Position numbers and translations under genes: made by a program. DNA of 64,000 bases, taken from contig MU385714.1 of NCBI GenBank assembly GCA_022497155.1, positions 806,001 to 870,000 of the forward strand, read 5' to 3'. The stretch is from Whalleya microplaca (Eukaryota; Ascomycota; Sordariomycetes; Xylariales; Xylariaceae). Shown here one piece after another: positions 33,968-44,971 of the stretch; position 1 is the stretch's first letter, and the number at the start of each line of letters is the position of its first letter. The notes beneath the pieces were generated by a model. It was not told the origin of the DNA. It did not search any database and saw nothing but the letters and a program-made list of their open reading frames with translations.

Positions 33968-34734
33968 TTTGTTGCCATTGAAGTCCTGGAGAATGCTAGA
34001 GACGACTTGGCGCGTTGTGGCGAGGCGCGTGTCCCGAGGCGGTGACCAGCTTCTCAAGTGATATGGATAGTACTGGAGAGTTCTGAATGTAGGAGAAGCG
34101 TCATGGGGAGTATCTCGTTTGCAACAGCAGGTTACCAGCAATCCTGATGCGACGCAGACGGGGTGTATATTAGCACAGAGGAAGGGATTCCAGGTCAATT
34201 ATACAAGCAGAAGAATTCTTCGTCTTCTTCTTGGTCTTGGTCTTTGGAGAGAGATATGAAGAGCGGTATGTATGTATGTATGTAGGAAGGTCAAAATGCT
34301 AAGGACAGGGTCAATTGGAAGCTACGCGACAGGCCTTTCATCGTCCATGCCTGAGATCTGACTTACAGTGACGTGAAAGAAATTCACTGATTAGGTGATT
34401 AGGTGGGAAGTCTAGGATTGCACGTATGCGTATGTATGTAACTAACAAAAAAATATGAGAAAGACAGGAACAAAGCCGAGGTCGGACGGCCCTCTTTCAG
34501 AATGAATGACGATAATTGATATAATGTATTTAATAATAGATGAGCACTTCTACAGCAGTCCAAAGCAGCTCCTGCAATGGTGAAGAAGAAGGTTTCAGAG
34601 GAAAAAAGGACTCACGGTTAGGCTCTCGAACCGTATAAGCTAAAGTGTGACATGAGCCCTTGTTAAGGTAAATATTATTGTGAGAGGCATCGAGAAGGAA
34701 GCCGAACTATTGTTTTTTACCGACATGGGGGGGC

Positions 34735-34815
34735 TTACCGCAGTAGGTCGACGGTTAGGGGGGGGTTGACGGGGGTTGTTGGGAATTGACGGGGGGGTGT
34801 TGACGGGGGAGAGGG
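34735..34815 (+). repeat. G-run cluster, GTTGACGGGGG-type repeat with quadruplex potential
   Basis: Five or more runs of 3-8 guanines are separated by short loops, several copies reading TTGACGGGGG. Four-plus G-tracts within about 65 nt meet the usual intramolecular G-quadruplex pattern. It lies about 770-850 nt upstream of the WD40 gene's start codon. Confidence 0.7.
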
Positions 34816-34909
34816 CAATCGACTCTTCGGATTGGGTCGGTTCCTGGATTTTTAGCGGGCTATCTTAGCTGCTTTAGGTGTGATAGCTGTTCTGAGAGGT
34901 CATTGCCCT

Positions 34910-34946
34910 GGCCGGCCCTGGCAGACCCTCGCAGACCCTCGCAGAC
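34910..34946 (+). repeat. Short direct repeat, 10-nt unit GCAGACCCTC
   Basis: Three imperfect head-to-tail copies (GCAGACCCTC, GCAGACCCTC, GCAGACCTGG) flanked by CCTGGCC/CCCTGGC. Too short to classify. Confidence 0.6.
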
Positions 34947-36385
34947 CTGGTTGTCTGTGCGACGACTCAAAGCTACTCAAAAGCAGGGACGTCACATCAG
35001 TCACCTTTCCGATTCCCAAACGTCTGGGGCCCCAACTTCCCGTCCCTTGCTTGACTTTGTAAATTACCGTATTTCAGCAATCAATTGATGTATCCCGCGA
35101 GGTTAATAAGTCGGGTAGTAGTTGGAATTAGGTGTGTTGCAGCTTGATTGAGAGCGTTCCCTTGATGATGAGTCCCGACAAGATTTCCTCTTCCGGCTGC
35201 TGGTCGACGACTTATACGAAGCTACTACGTACTACGTAGTATAGTAGATCCAGGTACTACATGTACTTGTACTGTACCTTGATCCCTACCCGATTTGCCT
35301 TCCTCGGTACCTGTGTACTACAGCAGAGCTGCGTTCGGCAATGCATCTGCGACTCCAACGATAAGGTAGCCCAAGCGAGATTCATCATCAGTGAGCTGAC
35401 TGGGGATCCCTGAATGCGAATAGCCTCTACTGATACCTCGACTGATAGCGTTCGAGGTAGGGTCTCTACCCTACAAAGTACAAAGCCTAACCAACACTTC
35501 CTGGCATCGCAAGAACTTGAAGGATCAGAGCATGTGTGATCTTGGTACAAGCCCAACGAGATTGACATGGAAGAAATCAAGCGACGGAATGGCGGTTGGT
35601 GCCAAAGGCCAAGACGTCTTTTCTCAGCCGTACGACCACTGTATGTCAATTAAGACTATCGCCCCTTATAGAGTGACACCACACTTGCATTGCTTGTCAA
35701 ACTGACCCCTAAACCGTGCTTGATCTGTTCCGAAACAGCGTAATCACTTAAGAGGCTCTTAATAAGCCAGTATCTATGTCAAGATCAGATCTATCTAGTA
35801 TAGGCCTATATTGAGCCGATGGTAGGGCTTTAGAATTGTTGACGACCTCGCTTCAACGGTGCGTCTTCGAGAATAATAGGTTTCAATGTTTCTCTTGCAT
35901 ATAGCCTTCTTATAGTACGCAGCTTAGCGATGAGTAATCGACTCTCACATGATAGTATAAGATAATTTGAATTGGCAGCTGAGGTTGTGCCGTAGAGCTC
36001 TCGGCAATCCTAGTACAAAACCCTACTATGTACGATCTCATTACATAAGCTAATCAATACTAAATAATTGAATTCGAAGTAAGATGTACAGAATATTTGA
36101 TTTGAGGTTGCGCGTCGATGATCTGATCTGTCAATACATATCTTACATAATGTGTTCATAATACTAAACTGTAAGGATCGGCCTTTGGCTACTGAGAAGG
36201 GCAAGGCATTGTCGCAATAGGCTTCACCTCATTCGTAGATTTAGGATGCATCGCCTCAGCTCATTTTCATGCGTACCATACAAGGCTTTGTAGAGCTGTG
36301 ATTATGAAATACTATAATACAAGGTTTCGCGTTCGCCGACCTGGGCGCGACCGAGGCAATGATCATCGAGTACCTCCTTGAGTGT

Positions 36386-37531
36386 TCAAAGGAGGTTTCC
36401 AGACAACTTTCGCTGCGTACTTTCCTGATCCCGCTCCTTATCCTGCTTCTCGTCCGGGCCCTTCTCCTGCTGCTCGTGCTGTCCCCCGAACGGTTCTTCA
36501 CGCTCGTGCCGCCCCCCGAATTGGTCTTTACCCTGTCTCTGCTCATGGGTACGCGGTACGTAAGGGTAGTAATCTTTCGGTCCCCTTTTCTCATTCCACG
36601 ACGGGTCTCTGACCACACCCTCCTTGCGCCACTTCTGCGGAGGCTTCTTGCCCAGCTCAGCCATCTGGGTCCAGATATTCTTGCCGCGATTGAACCACCT
36701 CTGCTGACGTCTGATGTCTTCTTCGGGGGTCGGCTTCCATTTGCCCTTCAGGATGCGACGGATGGCTTCGGGCGACACCTCGAACTTTCTGGCTAGATCG
36801 CCCGTGGTGTACTCCGCGGGGTACTGGGCATGCAGTGCTCGGATGCCCTCCATCGCTTCGGGCGATATGCGCTTGCGCGGATTCCAGCCCTCGGGGAACT
36901 TCGCTTTCAGGGCCTCTTTTTGAATCCGCCAATTTTCCTTCGGTGGTGGTGGTGGACGCTGTTCCTTGTCGCTCTTCTCATCTTTCCTGATCTCATCTTT
37001 GATGATCTTCCGCTTCTTCAGCTTGCTGGATTCCGTAGGGAGATCAGTGGACACATCAAAGATGGACTTGGCTGTCTTGGTGGGAGGTTTGGCATTATTC
37101 AGTTTCTTGGCTTTGCCACGTTTGCCTTTCTTCGATTTTTTGGCTTGGTCCAAGAGTGCAGCTTCGTCCAATCGTGAAATGAGAAGATCAATCGAGCCCG
37201 GTACTACATTGAGAGGCTTGCCTGTCATTTCTGCTTCAACAACTTGGTCGAGGGTAACGTGATCGAAACCTTCGGGCGTTGGAATGTCTTGTAATCGCAT
37301 GGGAGGGCCAAGCACAACTGGTGTTCTCCGTCGCGGTGAGCGTGATGCCGTTGCAGCACTGAAAGGTGCTGCGAAAACCTTTGGGGAAGCACGCCGTAGC
37401 GCATAAGCATCGCTTCCAAAGTATCCCGGGAGAGTTCGTCGAGTTGATTGTACAGCCGAATCAGAGATCCTGACTTCTACAAGGCTCTGAACAAAGGCCC
37501 TCATAGGTGCTGTACGGCAGGAGCAACTCAT
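36386..37531 (-). CDS. RRG9: Rrg9/neugrin family mitochondrial protein (required for respiratory growth)
   Basis: Rrg9 is needed for maintenance of mitochondrial DNA and respiration in yeast; the animal relative neugrin binds mitochondrial rRNA. One exon, 381 aa, with ATG at 37531. The N-terminal 80 residues are basic and Ser/Ala-rich with few acids, consistent with a mitochondrial presequence. A Lys-rich linker covers about 135-200. The conserved core is residues about 203-300: ENWRIQKEALKAKFPEGWNP, KRISPEAMEGIRALHAQYP, YTTGDLARKFEVSPEAIRRI, LKGKWKPTPEE and RRQQRWFNRG. These form the helix-turn-helix-like family signature. The C-terminus is a highly charged Glu/Gln/Lys/Arg tail. This assignment comes from motif recognition and is strong; whether it is mitochondrial is inferred from the N-terminus. 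Confidence 0.9.
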   Translation of the reverse strand: MSCSCRTAPMRAFVQSLVEVRISDSAVQSTRRTLPGYFGSDAYALRRASPKVFAAPFSAATASRSPRRRTPVVLGPPMRLQDIPTPEGFDHVTLDQVVEAEMTGKPLNVVPGSIDLLISRLDEAALLDQAKKSKKGKRGKAKKLNNAKPPTKTAKSIFDVSTDLPTESSKLKKRKIIKDEIRKDEKSDKEQRPPPPPKENWRIQKEALKAKFPEGWNPRKRISPEAMEGIRALHAQYPAEYTTGDLARKFEVSPEAIRRILKGKWKPTPEEDIRRQQRWFNRGKNIWTQMAELGKKPPQKWRKEGVVRDPSWNEKRGPKDYYPYVPRTHEQRQGKDQFGGRHEREEPFGGQHEQQEKGPDEKQDKERDQESTQRKLSGNLL

Positions 37532-38328
37532 TGTAATTTCCGGCTTGATGTTGTGAGTTACGATGTTAAGAGCCCTTTTGTAAGTTTAGGTAGGAGGAGG
37601 CAAGATGTTGTTGACTTTTTTTGAGATTTTCAGCCAGTTTCTCGCTCCAAAATTCTTCTTATCGCGCTACGATGATGCGAGCCAGGATCAGGAGTGGGGT
37701 CATCGTGCACGGGCCCTTAAATGCAAGCACCGCTGTTATCCCGATTACTAAGGTAATTGAAGTGTCTGGAGGTGGGGAATCGTTGAAGTCATCCTTCTAC
37801 ACTCATCAACTCTTAAACACAATGTCAAGTTATGAGCTAGTTTCTGGTTCGTTACAGATGTAACAGTCTCGATACTACCGGAACATCAAGCTACTCCAAT
37901 TCCATTTCATTATGTTAGAATAAAGTTAATCCAGGAGCCGTGTTACTTAGTAAACTCGACATGCCTTGGTATCAGTCTTCTCTCGATGAAATGTGTATAC
38001 TCTGACGCTATTGATACCTATATTTCATATGTGAGGTATCTCCCATATGGCTTACTCGTTTTCTGTTTTCATTGTACATCGAGACCTCATTAAATTACCA
38101 TCCATCCATTGTAGATGTATATCATGTGTTTGGATACCTACTTAGTTACTCGAGTTATCCCACTCTATTAGCGCCGTTTATGAATAAATGTATGAATCAA
38201 CACTTTCGTCCATTTAGAAACTCGGACCCTTAGCGTCAAAATACACGATTCCTAATGACCTAGCATTGTGATATCTTAAGTTTGATGCTTGTTGTCGACA
38301 AGAAACCATCCAAGCCAGGTATAAGGAC
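37532..38328. other. Divergent spacer, Rrg9-like gene and mpaB oxygenase
   Basis: AT-rich spacer between head-to-head genes, so both promoters should be here. Only short open frames. An additional small 5' exon of the oxygenase gene cannot be excluded. Confidence 0.5.
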
Positions 38329-40210
38329 ATGAAAAGCGATAAGTGTGGTTGGCAAAAGTACTGGGGAGTGGCCTTCAAGTGGACACCGGCACACCGTACT
38401 CCTAGAGCACTAGAACCTCTTATTCATACATATGATACTACTGCCACCGATGCTGTTGAAAGGCTGCACGAGATTTCGCGTTCTCCGGCCGACAAAAATA
38501 TAGAGGATGTTACCAACCCGAGTAACGAGGGCAAGCCCCTGAGAGGGTCATACGAGTCGATACAAAAACACACGGGTACTGATGAGAAAGTTAAGAGATT
38601 ATGGACCGAAATAAATACTGTTCCAGACTGGGTCGACTGGCAACAACTAGAGAGAGGCCAGAAAGTATTTTATCGTTACGCTGGACCAGCAATTACAACT
38701 GTGAGTTAGACCCGAAATTGCTCTACAGGGACTCAGGTTAATTCAGGAGATAGTTATTTTTCTTATCATTACTCGGCGGCATGGCGAGCGGACGAACAGT
38801 CGAGACTCTAGATCGCACAGGAGGTATTATTTCATTCCATTATTCGAAGGATTATACGACCTCGAGAGAGTCGTTCTAGAGCTGCGTGCCCTTAACTTTG
38901 CCCTGAGAAAGCATAGTAACTGCTAACTCTTAAACACGGAATAGGCTTCAATGTCAACGTCGTTAGACAACGCCTCCTAGAAACCACACAACACACTCTA
39001 AACGTCACTCGCCACCTGGAATCCATCAAACCCGGCGGAGATGGATTTGTGAACTCAGTTCGTGTCCGACTGCTCCACGCGGAGATCCGCCGGCATATAT
39101 TGCAGATGGCAGAAACCAGGCCGGAATACTACGACATGAAAGAGTTCGGCGTCCCCATCAACGACCTCGACAGCATCGGCACCATAAACACCTTCTCCGC
39201 CACCGTGATATGGATGGGTCTCCCGCGGCAGGGGATCTGGCTGCGGGAGCAGGAAATCATCGACTACCTCGCGCTCTGGCGGTACATCGCGTATATCATG
39301 GGCGCGCCGCACGACTGGATGGCCACGCCGCAGTCGGCGAAGGCGATGATGGAGTCGCTGCTCGTCTCGGAGATCAAGCCGAGCCAGGCGTCGGCCAACC
39401 TCGCTAACAACATCATCACGGGACTCCAGGGGCAGGCGCCGACCCACGCCTCCCGGGAGTTCATGTGCGCCCAGACGTACTGGCTCAATGGACGGGAGCT
39501 CTCGGAGGCCCTGGATATCGAACGCCCGAGTTTGTACTACTCGGCTCTCATGCTTGGGCAGTGTATCCTGTTCATGACTTTCTGTTACGTTAATCGTAGC
39601 GTGACCTATCTGGACGAGCGGCATATCAAGGTGAGCATGTCTAGGCCGAAATTCGCTCGAGGCTCTGCATGGCTGTGTCTACCATCCGCCCTTATCTATC
39701 CAAGAGTCAAGACAAGCCATGTGTACAGACCTGCATGAGCAAATTCATTGCTCTCGAGGTGCCTGTCATTTCTACCAACACACACACACTCATCCATAAA
39801 AAGAAACATAGCCGTAGTCTCCGCCTCGCCACTCCCCCCCTATCCCAGCCCCAAAGAGACCAAGACCACTCCACCATCCACTAACCCCCTACCCTACCAT
39901 CCACAGCTAACTAACACCCACCTCTCCTCAACAGCTCGTCCGCAAACTCCTCTTCAACGTCCTCCTCCACGACAAGTCCAAGGGCGGCCTGGGCTACACG
40001 ACCAAGTTCCCCCTCAAGCACCTGCCCTCGTTCGACCGGGTATCGACGGAGCGAGGTCAGGCGCCGGACGGCTCAGGGGTCCGGTGGCCCGGGATCGAGC
40101 GCTCGGCGCTGCTTGCGTTGGTTGCGTTCTCGATGCTTGTGGGCGCTGCTGCGTGGGTTGGTGGTAAGATAGGGGGCAGGGTTTGGTGGTGGGCTGTGGG
40201 CTGTGCTTGA
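38329..40210 (+). CDS. mpaB/DUF2236 family ER-bound oxygenase-like protein
   Basis: Belongs to the haem-type oxygenase family that includes latex-clearing protein and MpaB, the ER enzyme that cleaves a farnesyl chain in mycophenolic acid synthesis; the substrate here is unknown and no biosynthetic cluster surrounds it. Exons are 38329-38700, 38754-38823, 38945-39630 and 39935-40210, giving 467 aa with every junction in frame. The 70-nt second exon supplies the conserved SLLGGMASGRTVETLDRTGG, joined to FNVNVVRQRLLETTQH. Further landmarks are LESIKPGGDGFVNSVRVRLL followed by HAEIRRHI, WMGLPRQGIWLREQE, IDYLALWRYIAYIMG and LHDKSKGG. A C-terminal hydrophobic helix (SALLALVAFSMLVGAAAWVG) may anchor it to the membrane. 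Intron 3, at 304 nt, is unusually long for this window. An upstream exon is possible. Confidence 0.88.
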
Positions 40211-40901
40211 TGGAGTGTTGGATGGGGATTTTGTATCTTGAACTGGTCACCGGTGTCTAAAGAGTCTACAAGTCCCGCCTAGACATGGATGATGGGGGCG
40301 TATAGCCATAGCACAGGCTTTCCTTTCAGGTTATCTAGGAGGCTTTGCAAGGGCATACACGTATGCTCGTGGCTTGGTTCGAAAAGAGCACGCAGCACTA
40401 CACGACAAGTTCAAAGCAATGGAGTCAAGATCATAAAGACTTTGTACATTTGATTCTCAGTATTATATGAACATTGTAATTCGAATATCGTACAATACGG
40501 AGGAGGCTTCCTCGACCTCTCGCTCTAGCTTGCGTGAGGTTTCTGTATGCCAAACTATGTAACGACAGTAGTGCCCCTTTCTCCATCTGTGCGTCCCAAC
40601 GTTCCCATGCATCGCATCAAAACGCCGTGCAATCCGTTCCGTAATGCATTTCATTTGATGAAGTATCCTAATGCTTTGCTTCGCCCAACAAAATGATCCA
40701 TACTAGAGGCTCATCACGTTACTTGTGTTTGCCTCTCCCTTCCTCCCGAACCCGAAACGCCAGCCAGCCAAAAGTTGCTTGCCGAACCCTGGAAAACGAA
40801 CGCACGAACTTTTTCCCTCGTTTCAACCCTTCTCTGTCTTGAAGCCATTATTCTCCGGATGCCATACATATCTTTACTTGTACATATATAGTCCGCTGTA
40901 C
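40211..40901. other. Intergenic between convergent genes
   Basis: Three-prime flanks of the oxygenase and calcipressin genes. No credible ORF or RNA gene. Confidence 0.5.
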
Positions 40902-41699
40902 TTATTCCATGAGCTCCAACGGCGGCCGTGCCGTATGCGCGGCAATGGGCCGTTCGGGCGTGGGGCTAATGGCTAGGGGCTCATCAGTCATATCATCGAC
41001 GGAGATGGCGGGCAGGTTCGGGCTGCCGCCGTGCTCGCGAGGCTGGTAGATCAGAGTGCTGCTCCGGCTCCGACTCCGCGTCGTTGCGGACGCAGATGCG
41101 GAGGCGCCCTCGACGGGCGATATGGGAGAGTTGGTTTCAGCGGGAGCGGCCTGGTGGCGAAGTTTCGCCAGGGCCTCGGCCAGGTCCTCGGCGTGGACTT
41201 GCTTGTTTGGTGCATCCTCCAGCTTCATCTCCCAGCCGTGAGGCGGTGAGGGTGGCGGGCTGATGAAGAATAGCTTGCCGGCATCCGGCAGCTCGAGGTG
41301 GTTGTCCTTGTCTAGGTTTAAGGGCGTGGGCTGGCCGAAGTAGACCCGACATCTCTCGCCCATGATCGCCTCTCCGTCCCATACTGACCGCACCCTAATC
41401 GCGGACTGCTCATCGAGGAAGGATACTACTACACGGCGGAACGACTTGAGTGGCGACCACGTATATATCGGTGCGGTGGCCTCAATGAGTTCGCGGATCG
41501 TTTGTAAGTTGTCGGGTCGGAATATTTGTAAGTCGTTTAGGTTGGTGATGAGAAGGGTGTTCGTAGGTGGCGTAGGTTGCGTCAGCGGCGGTAAGCTTGA
41601 TAGATCGAGCGTTAGAGAAGATCTGGACGATCCCCGACGCTCCATGATGGGCCGCGATGGCAGCGAGGGCGATGATATCGGTGATGAGTTTCCAGACAT
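40902..41699 (-). CDS. RCN1: Calcipressin (regulator of calcineurin)
   Basis: Calcipressins bind calcineurin and inhibit or tune it, and are usually induced by calcium signalling through Crz1. One exon, 265 aa, with ATG at 41699. After a Ser-rich N-terminus, an RRM-like fold starts at NTLLITNLNDLQIFRP and continues through LIEATAPIYTWSPLKSFRRV, SFLDEQSAIRVR and ERCRVYFGQPT. The family hallmark, the serine-proline motif, reads LFFISPPPSPPHGW near residues 144-157; its phosphorylation controls calcineurin inhibition in yeast and animals. The C-terminal tail is Ser/Ala/Arg-rich and contains PAISVDD, which resembles the PxIxIT calcineurin docking motif (inference). Called with confidence from the motif order. 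Confidence 0.95.
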   Translation of the reverse strand: MSGNSSPISSPSLPSRPIMERRGSSRSSLTLDLSSLPPLTQPTPPTNTLLITNLNDLQIFRPDNLQTIRELIEATAPIYTWSPLKSFRRVVVSFLDEQSAIRVRSVWDGEAIMGERCRVYFGQPTPLNLDKDNHLELPDAGKLFFISPPPSPPHGWEMKLEDAPNKQVHAEDLAEALAKLRHQAAPAETNSPISPVEGASASASATTRSRSRSSTLIYQPREHGGSPNLPAISVDDMTDEPLAISPTPERPIAAHTARPPLELME

Positions 41700-44600
41700 G
41701 TTTGTTATGGATATGTGTAGTTCTTCGGTGACTTGGTCAGAGTGGCCGTTTGACGGTGTATGCGTATGTATAAGAGAGGACGGAGGAGTCGTTGATCTGC
41801 TGGCGCAAAACTAGCAGATAACCATAGGAAGGATTTCTGTCTGCGTTGAAGGTTTATCTGTACAGAGTCAATCTGTGGCGATTTGTTTCTCGGGTGTGTA
41901 GTTGTTGTAGGAGGAGGAGAAGATTAGGTATGCAGAGGGAGAGGGTGGGTGGAATATGTATTCGGTCGATTCAGTCCAATGGTGGCTGCGCAACGTAATC
42001 CATCGCCAGTCTAATAAGGTTGTGGGTGGTGAGGGTGCATGCTTCATCAGGTACCTAGGTATATGTCTAATGTACCTGGCTCGCTGGCGGTGTCGAAAGA
42101 AACACGCTAAATTGCTACCGCCTCAGTGGGGTTCAGCATGGACCATCATGGACCGCATCCACTAACCACCTGCTAACCACTGCTGGGGGTGTGTGTAGTT
42201 AGACCATGTCACGTGCTGCAGACGTGAGCCTTTAGGCTCACACCAATAACTCAGACTAGCTTAGAACTTAGAAACTACACACCCTTACAGCCCACGAACG
42301 TTTTCTACCACCTAGGCCTGCTAGGTACTATGTACGTACGCCTAGCAACTTTGCTGGCTGGTGGGACAAACACTATCAGCGTATCGACTTGGCGCAGTCC
42401 CTTTCGCATTGGCAACCTACAGGGGGCGCGGCTATCAGGTACCTTACTTACACCTTCACACATCTATCAACCTATTGCCTATGGAACGGCAAATCACCAA
42501 TTACATACGGCTCTGACGGATATCGTATTCAACATTGTCGATAGTTGCCGGGCTATGAGCGTGGACAGTGGACATCGATCGTAATATGGCAGAGACGTCG
42601 TAGTTCCAGAGGAACGTGCTGCGGGTTTGACCAGGTTCTCGAACCTTCAACCGCATTCTGCTGGTAGAGTCTACTAGGATAGACGACGATTCTTGCAAGT
42701 TGCGGGAACGGACGGAGGCATTGCCATGGCAGCACGGCAAGCCAGTCCATTCCAGCCGGGGGTCCCACTTGACGTAGACAATCGTCTCTACAGATTACCC
42801 ATTGCTTCAATGAATTTACTAATTTCTCATCCGTATTATTATGTGTGCGACTATCCAAGGTCGGCGCACGTGGGGTTAGTATGTAGGTAACCCGCCACCT
42901 ACTCCAGGGCGCAGCGGTACATACTCGTGTGTATTACACGAATGCCGGCGCACTTGGCTCCCGGACATCGTGACCTTCGTCAGTGCTGCCCTAAGGGGGG
43001 CATTGAAAAAGGTTAATCTGGTCATCAACCGCCTCCTATACTGAAAATGATTACAAGTCATCGTTGGCGCAGCACGGCTTAGTCGATTCCCAAGGTCGTC
43101 ATCGGTGCCATTGATCACTTTAGTCAGGTATCCAGGGAGCTTGGCAGGAATATAGCACTAGCCTCTATTGAAACATTGGCAACATGAATCGCATCAGACA
43201 TCGCATCAGACATTGCTTGATATCTGTGGTAGGAGAAACATTAGATGGAAATCTGAGACGAGAGATATAACGCCCAGGAAATCAATAATCCCCGGGCTGA
43301 GCAGCGATAGGAGGGTATAATGTTTCACCCAATCTGTTTAAACGCCTTCCTCAACGGCGAAAAAAAAGCACAGCCTCATTGGCCTCAATCGGCTTTTCTT
43401 CTCCAACTAATAGACTAAACCTACCTAAGCAAACAGCGCTACCTCCCAGAGCCGAGAGTCGAGACCCTGCCCTCCGCAACTGCGTAGGAACAGTCGGTCC
43501 GCTCAATCGGAAGCGACTCCACATTGCTGGCGAATTCCAGAACGTCTTTGGCTGGCAACGAAAGAGGCTCAGCCTTCTTGACAGGCGTCAACCGAGATGA
43601 TGTCTCAGTGCTATCCCAACACAAACACATACTCTCCGGCGGCCTGGCCGTCGCAATATCCGGTGTTGTACGAAGCCGGTATAAGCTCCTTCAGCAACCA
43701 GGGCAATCTTGGATATACGCAAAACCTAATTACGAGCCGCGTCTTCTAAGTTCTAAGCCGCAATCAGGGTTCCGCTTCAATTCATTCCTTGCTACGGATT
43801 ACCTAGGTGTCTATCTCGGAAGCAGGGTACCTAGGTAGTCGTATCGACTTGAAGACGTATTACTTAACCCCACATGAAAAGTCTGTCTTGCATAGCCCGC
43901 CCCAAGCACCGACAAGAAGTGTTAGGATCACGATAGGGCCGGAATGTTGACACGATATCAACTAACTTTTAAAGTTGCCCGCTGGATCCGGTAGTTCCAA
44001 GCCGACGGACCTGGTCTCGTGCCTTGCAGCACAACCCTGTACCTAGGTAGGCAGGCAGGTAGGCAGGCAGGTAGGCGATTTCTCTTTTACGAAGACAAGA
44101 TTGCGCCAGTGTGCCTCTCTCGCGACCCAAAGCGCATGTATGTAAGCTCAGCCAATGCCGCAGCCCAACGCCGCAGCCAGGCGCATTCGTGACAGAGCCT
44201 CGGGTCGGGACCCCGAAGCCTTTGTTGCAATGCACTCCGGAGCATATGTGCACGTGCTCGGGGTCGTACGCCCCTTTGTTCGCCCCCGATCTTGCGCCCG
44301 ATAGCGCCTCCGACAACAACTACGACAACAAAGGGTCGTTGGTGGCTCCCGAATGTGTAACCACCGTGGCAGTAGTCTGCCTACAAGCCACCTCCGGAAA
44401 ATCAATTACCTTTGTGATTCGTGCCCGTCACCTAAGAAACTTACTTAATAGTGTAGTTGTAAGGGCTTAGCTAGGTAGTTGCAAATGGCGATGGGAGAGA
44501 TTTGGAGGCTTATATTACGCAGTACGCATCGCCCAACGACAAGGCGCGAGCAGGAGATTATCGCCATGATTTCGCTTCTTGCGCCTGTCCCAATCACTCG

Positions 44601-44971
44601 GTTGGCCAGACAATCGCCAGACCTCGCCATGATTTTGTTACACGAGCTGGATTCATATGTATATGTACAGATAGGTGCAATTCCTGTCAGCGCTAGAAGA
44701 TCTTGCACTGCTGGCTCAACTACACGGAATCCTCCTGGTTCCATAGTATCTGCAAAGCTGTACATTTTGGGCAGGTAAATCATGATCGCGCTGTTCCTTC
44801 GATCCTACCTATATCAAAATACATATTATCACCATAAAATCCTCGTGGATGGGACTTATGCTTCATAATTTTACGGGCCCTTAGACTTCGTAGTGCACCG
44901 CCTCACAGCAGCCAGCACACGGTCAGAATCATCATCTTCTTCATCTCTCTCGGCAACTTTCTCATGTTGGG
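41700..44971. other. Gene-poor 3.3-kb spacer, promoter of calcipressin and unexplained sequence
   Basis: No open frame longer than about 120 codons has protein character. The part nearest 41700 should be the calcipressin promoter and leader. The rest has several copies of the palindrome TACCTAGGTA or its halves (42054, about 43800, 43828, 44040) and a 12-nt tandem repeat at 44047. I found no tRNA, transposase or reverse transcriptase fragment. Confidence 0.5.
44047..44076 (+). repeat. Tandem repeat, GGCAGGCAGGTA-type unit
   Basis: Two and a half head-to-tail copies of a 12-nt GGCAGGCAGGTA unit, immediately after a TACCTAGGTA palindrome. Confidence 0.7.

Larger units (their letters stand above)
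33968..36385. other. Intergenic, 2.4 kb, no gene recognised; promoter of the WD40 gene
   Basis: This lies between the WD40 gene start and the stop of the Rrg9-like gene. It includes TATG microsatellite copies near 34267-34285, a G-run cluster (34717-34815), a 10-nt direct repeat near 34915 and AT-rich sequence from 35700 to 36200. The open frames (the longest 130 codons on the minus strand at 35257-35649) have no protein character. Confidence 0.5.

Noticed and set aside
35257..35649. Minus-strand 130-codon open frame in the 34-36 kb spacer
   Set aside because: Composition is not protein-like, there is no splice-compatible continuation, and no motif is recognisable.
44047..44076. GGCAGGCAGGTA repeat as a CRISPR-like array
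   Set aside because: Unit is 12 nt, contiguous with no spacers, in a eukaryotic genome; it is a simple tandem repeat.
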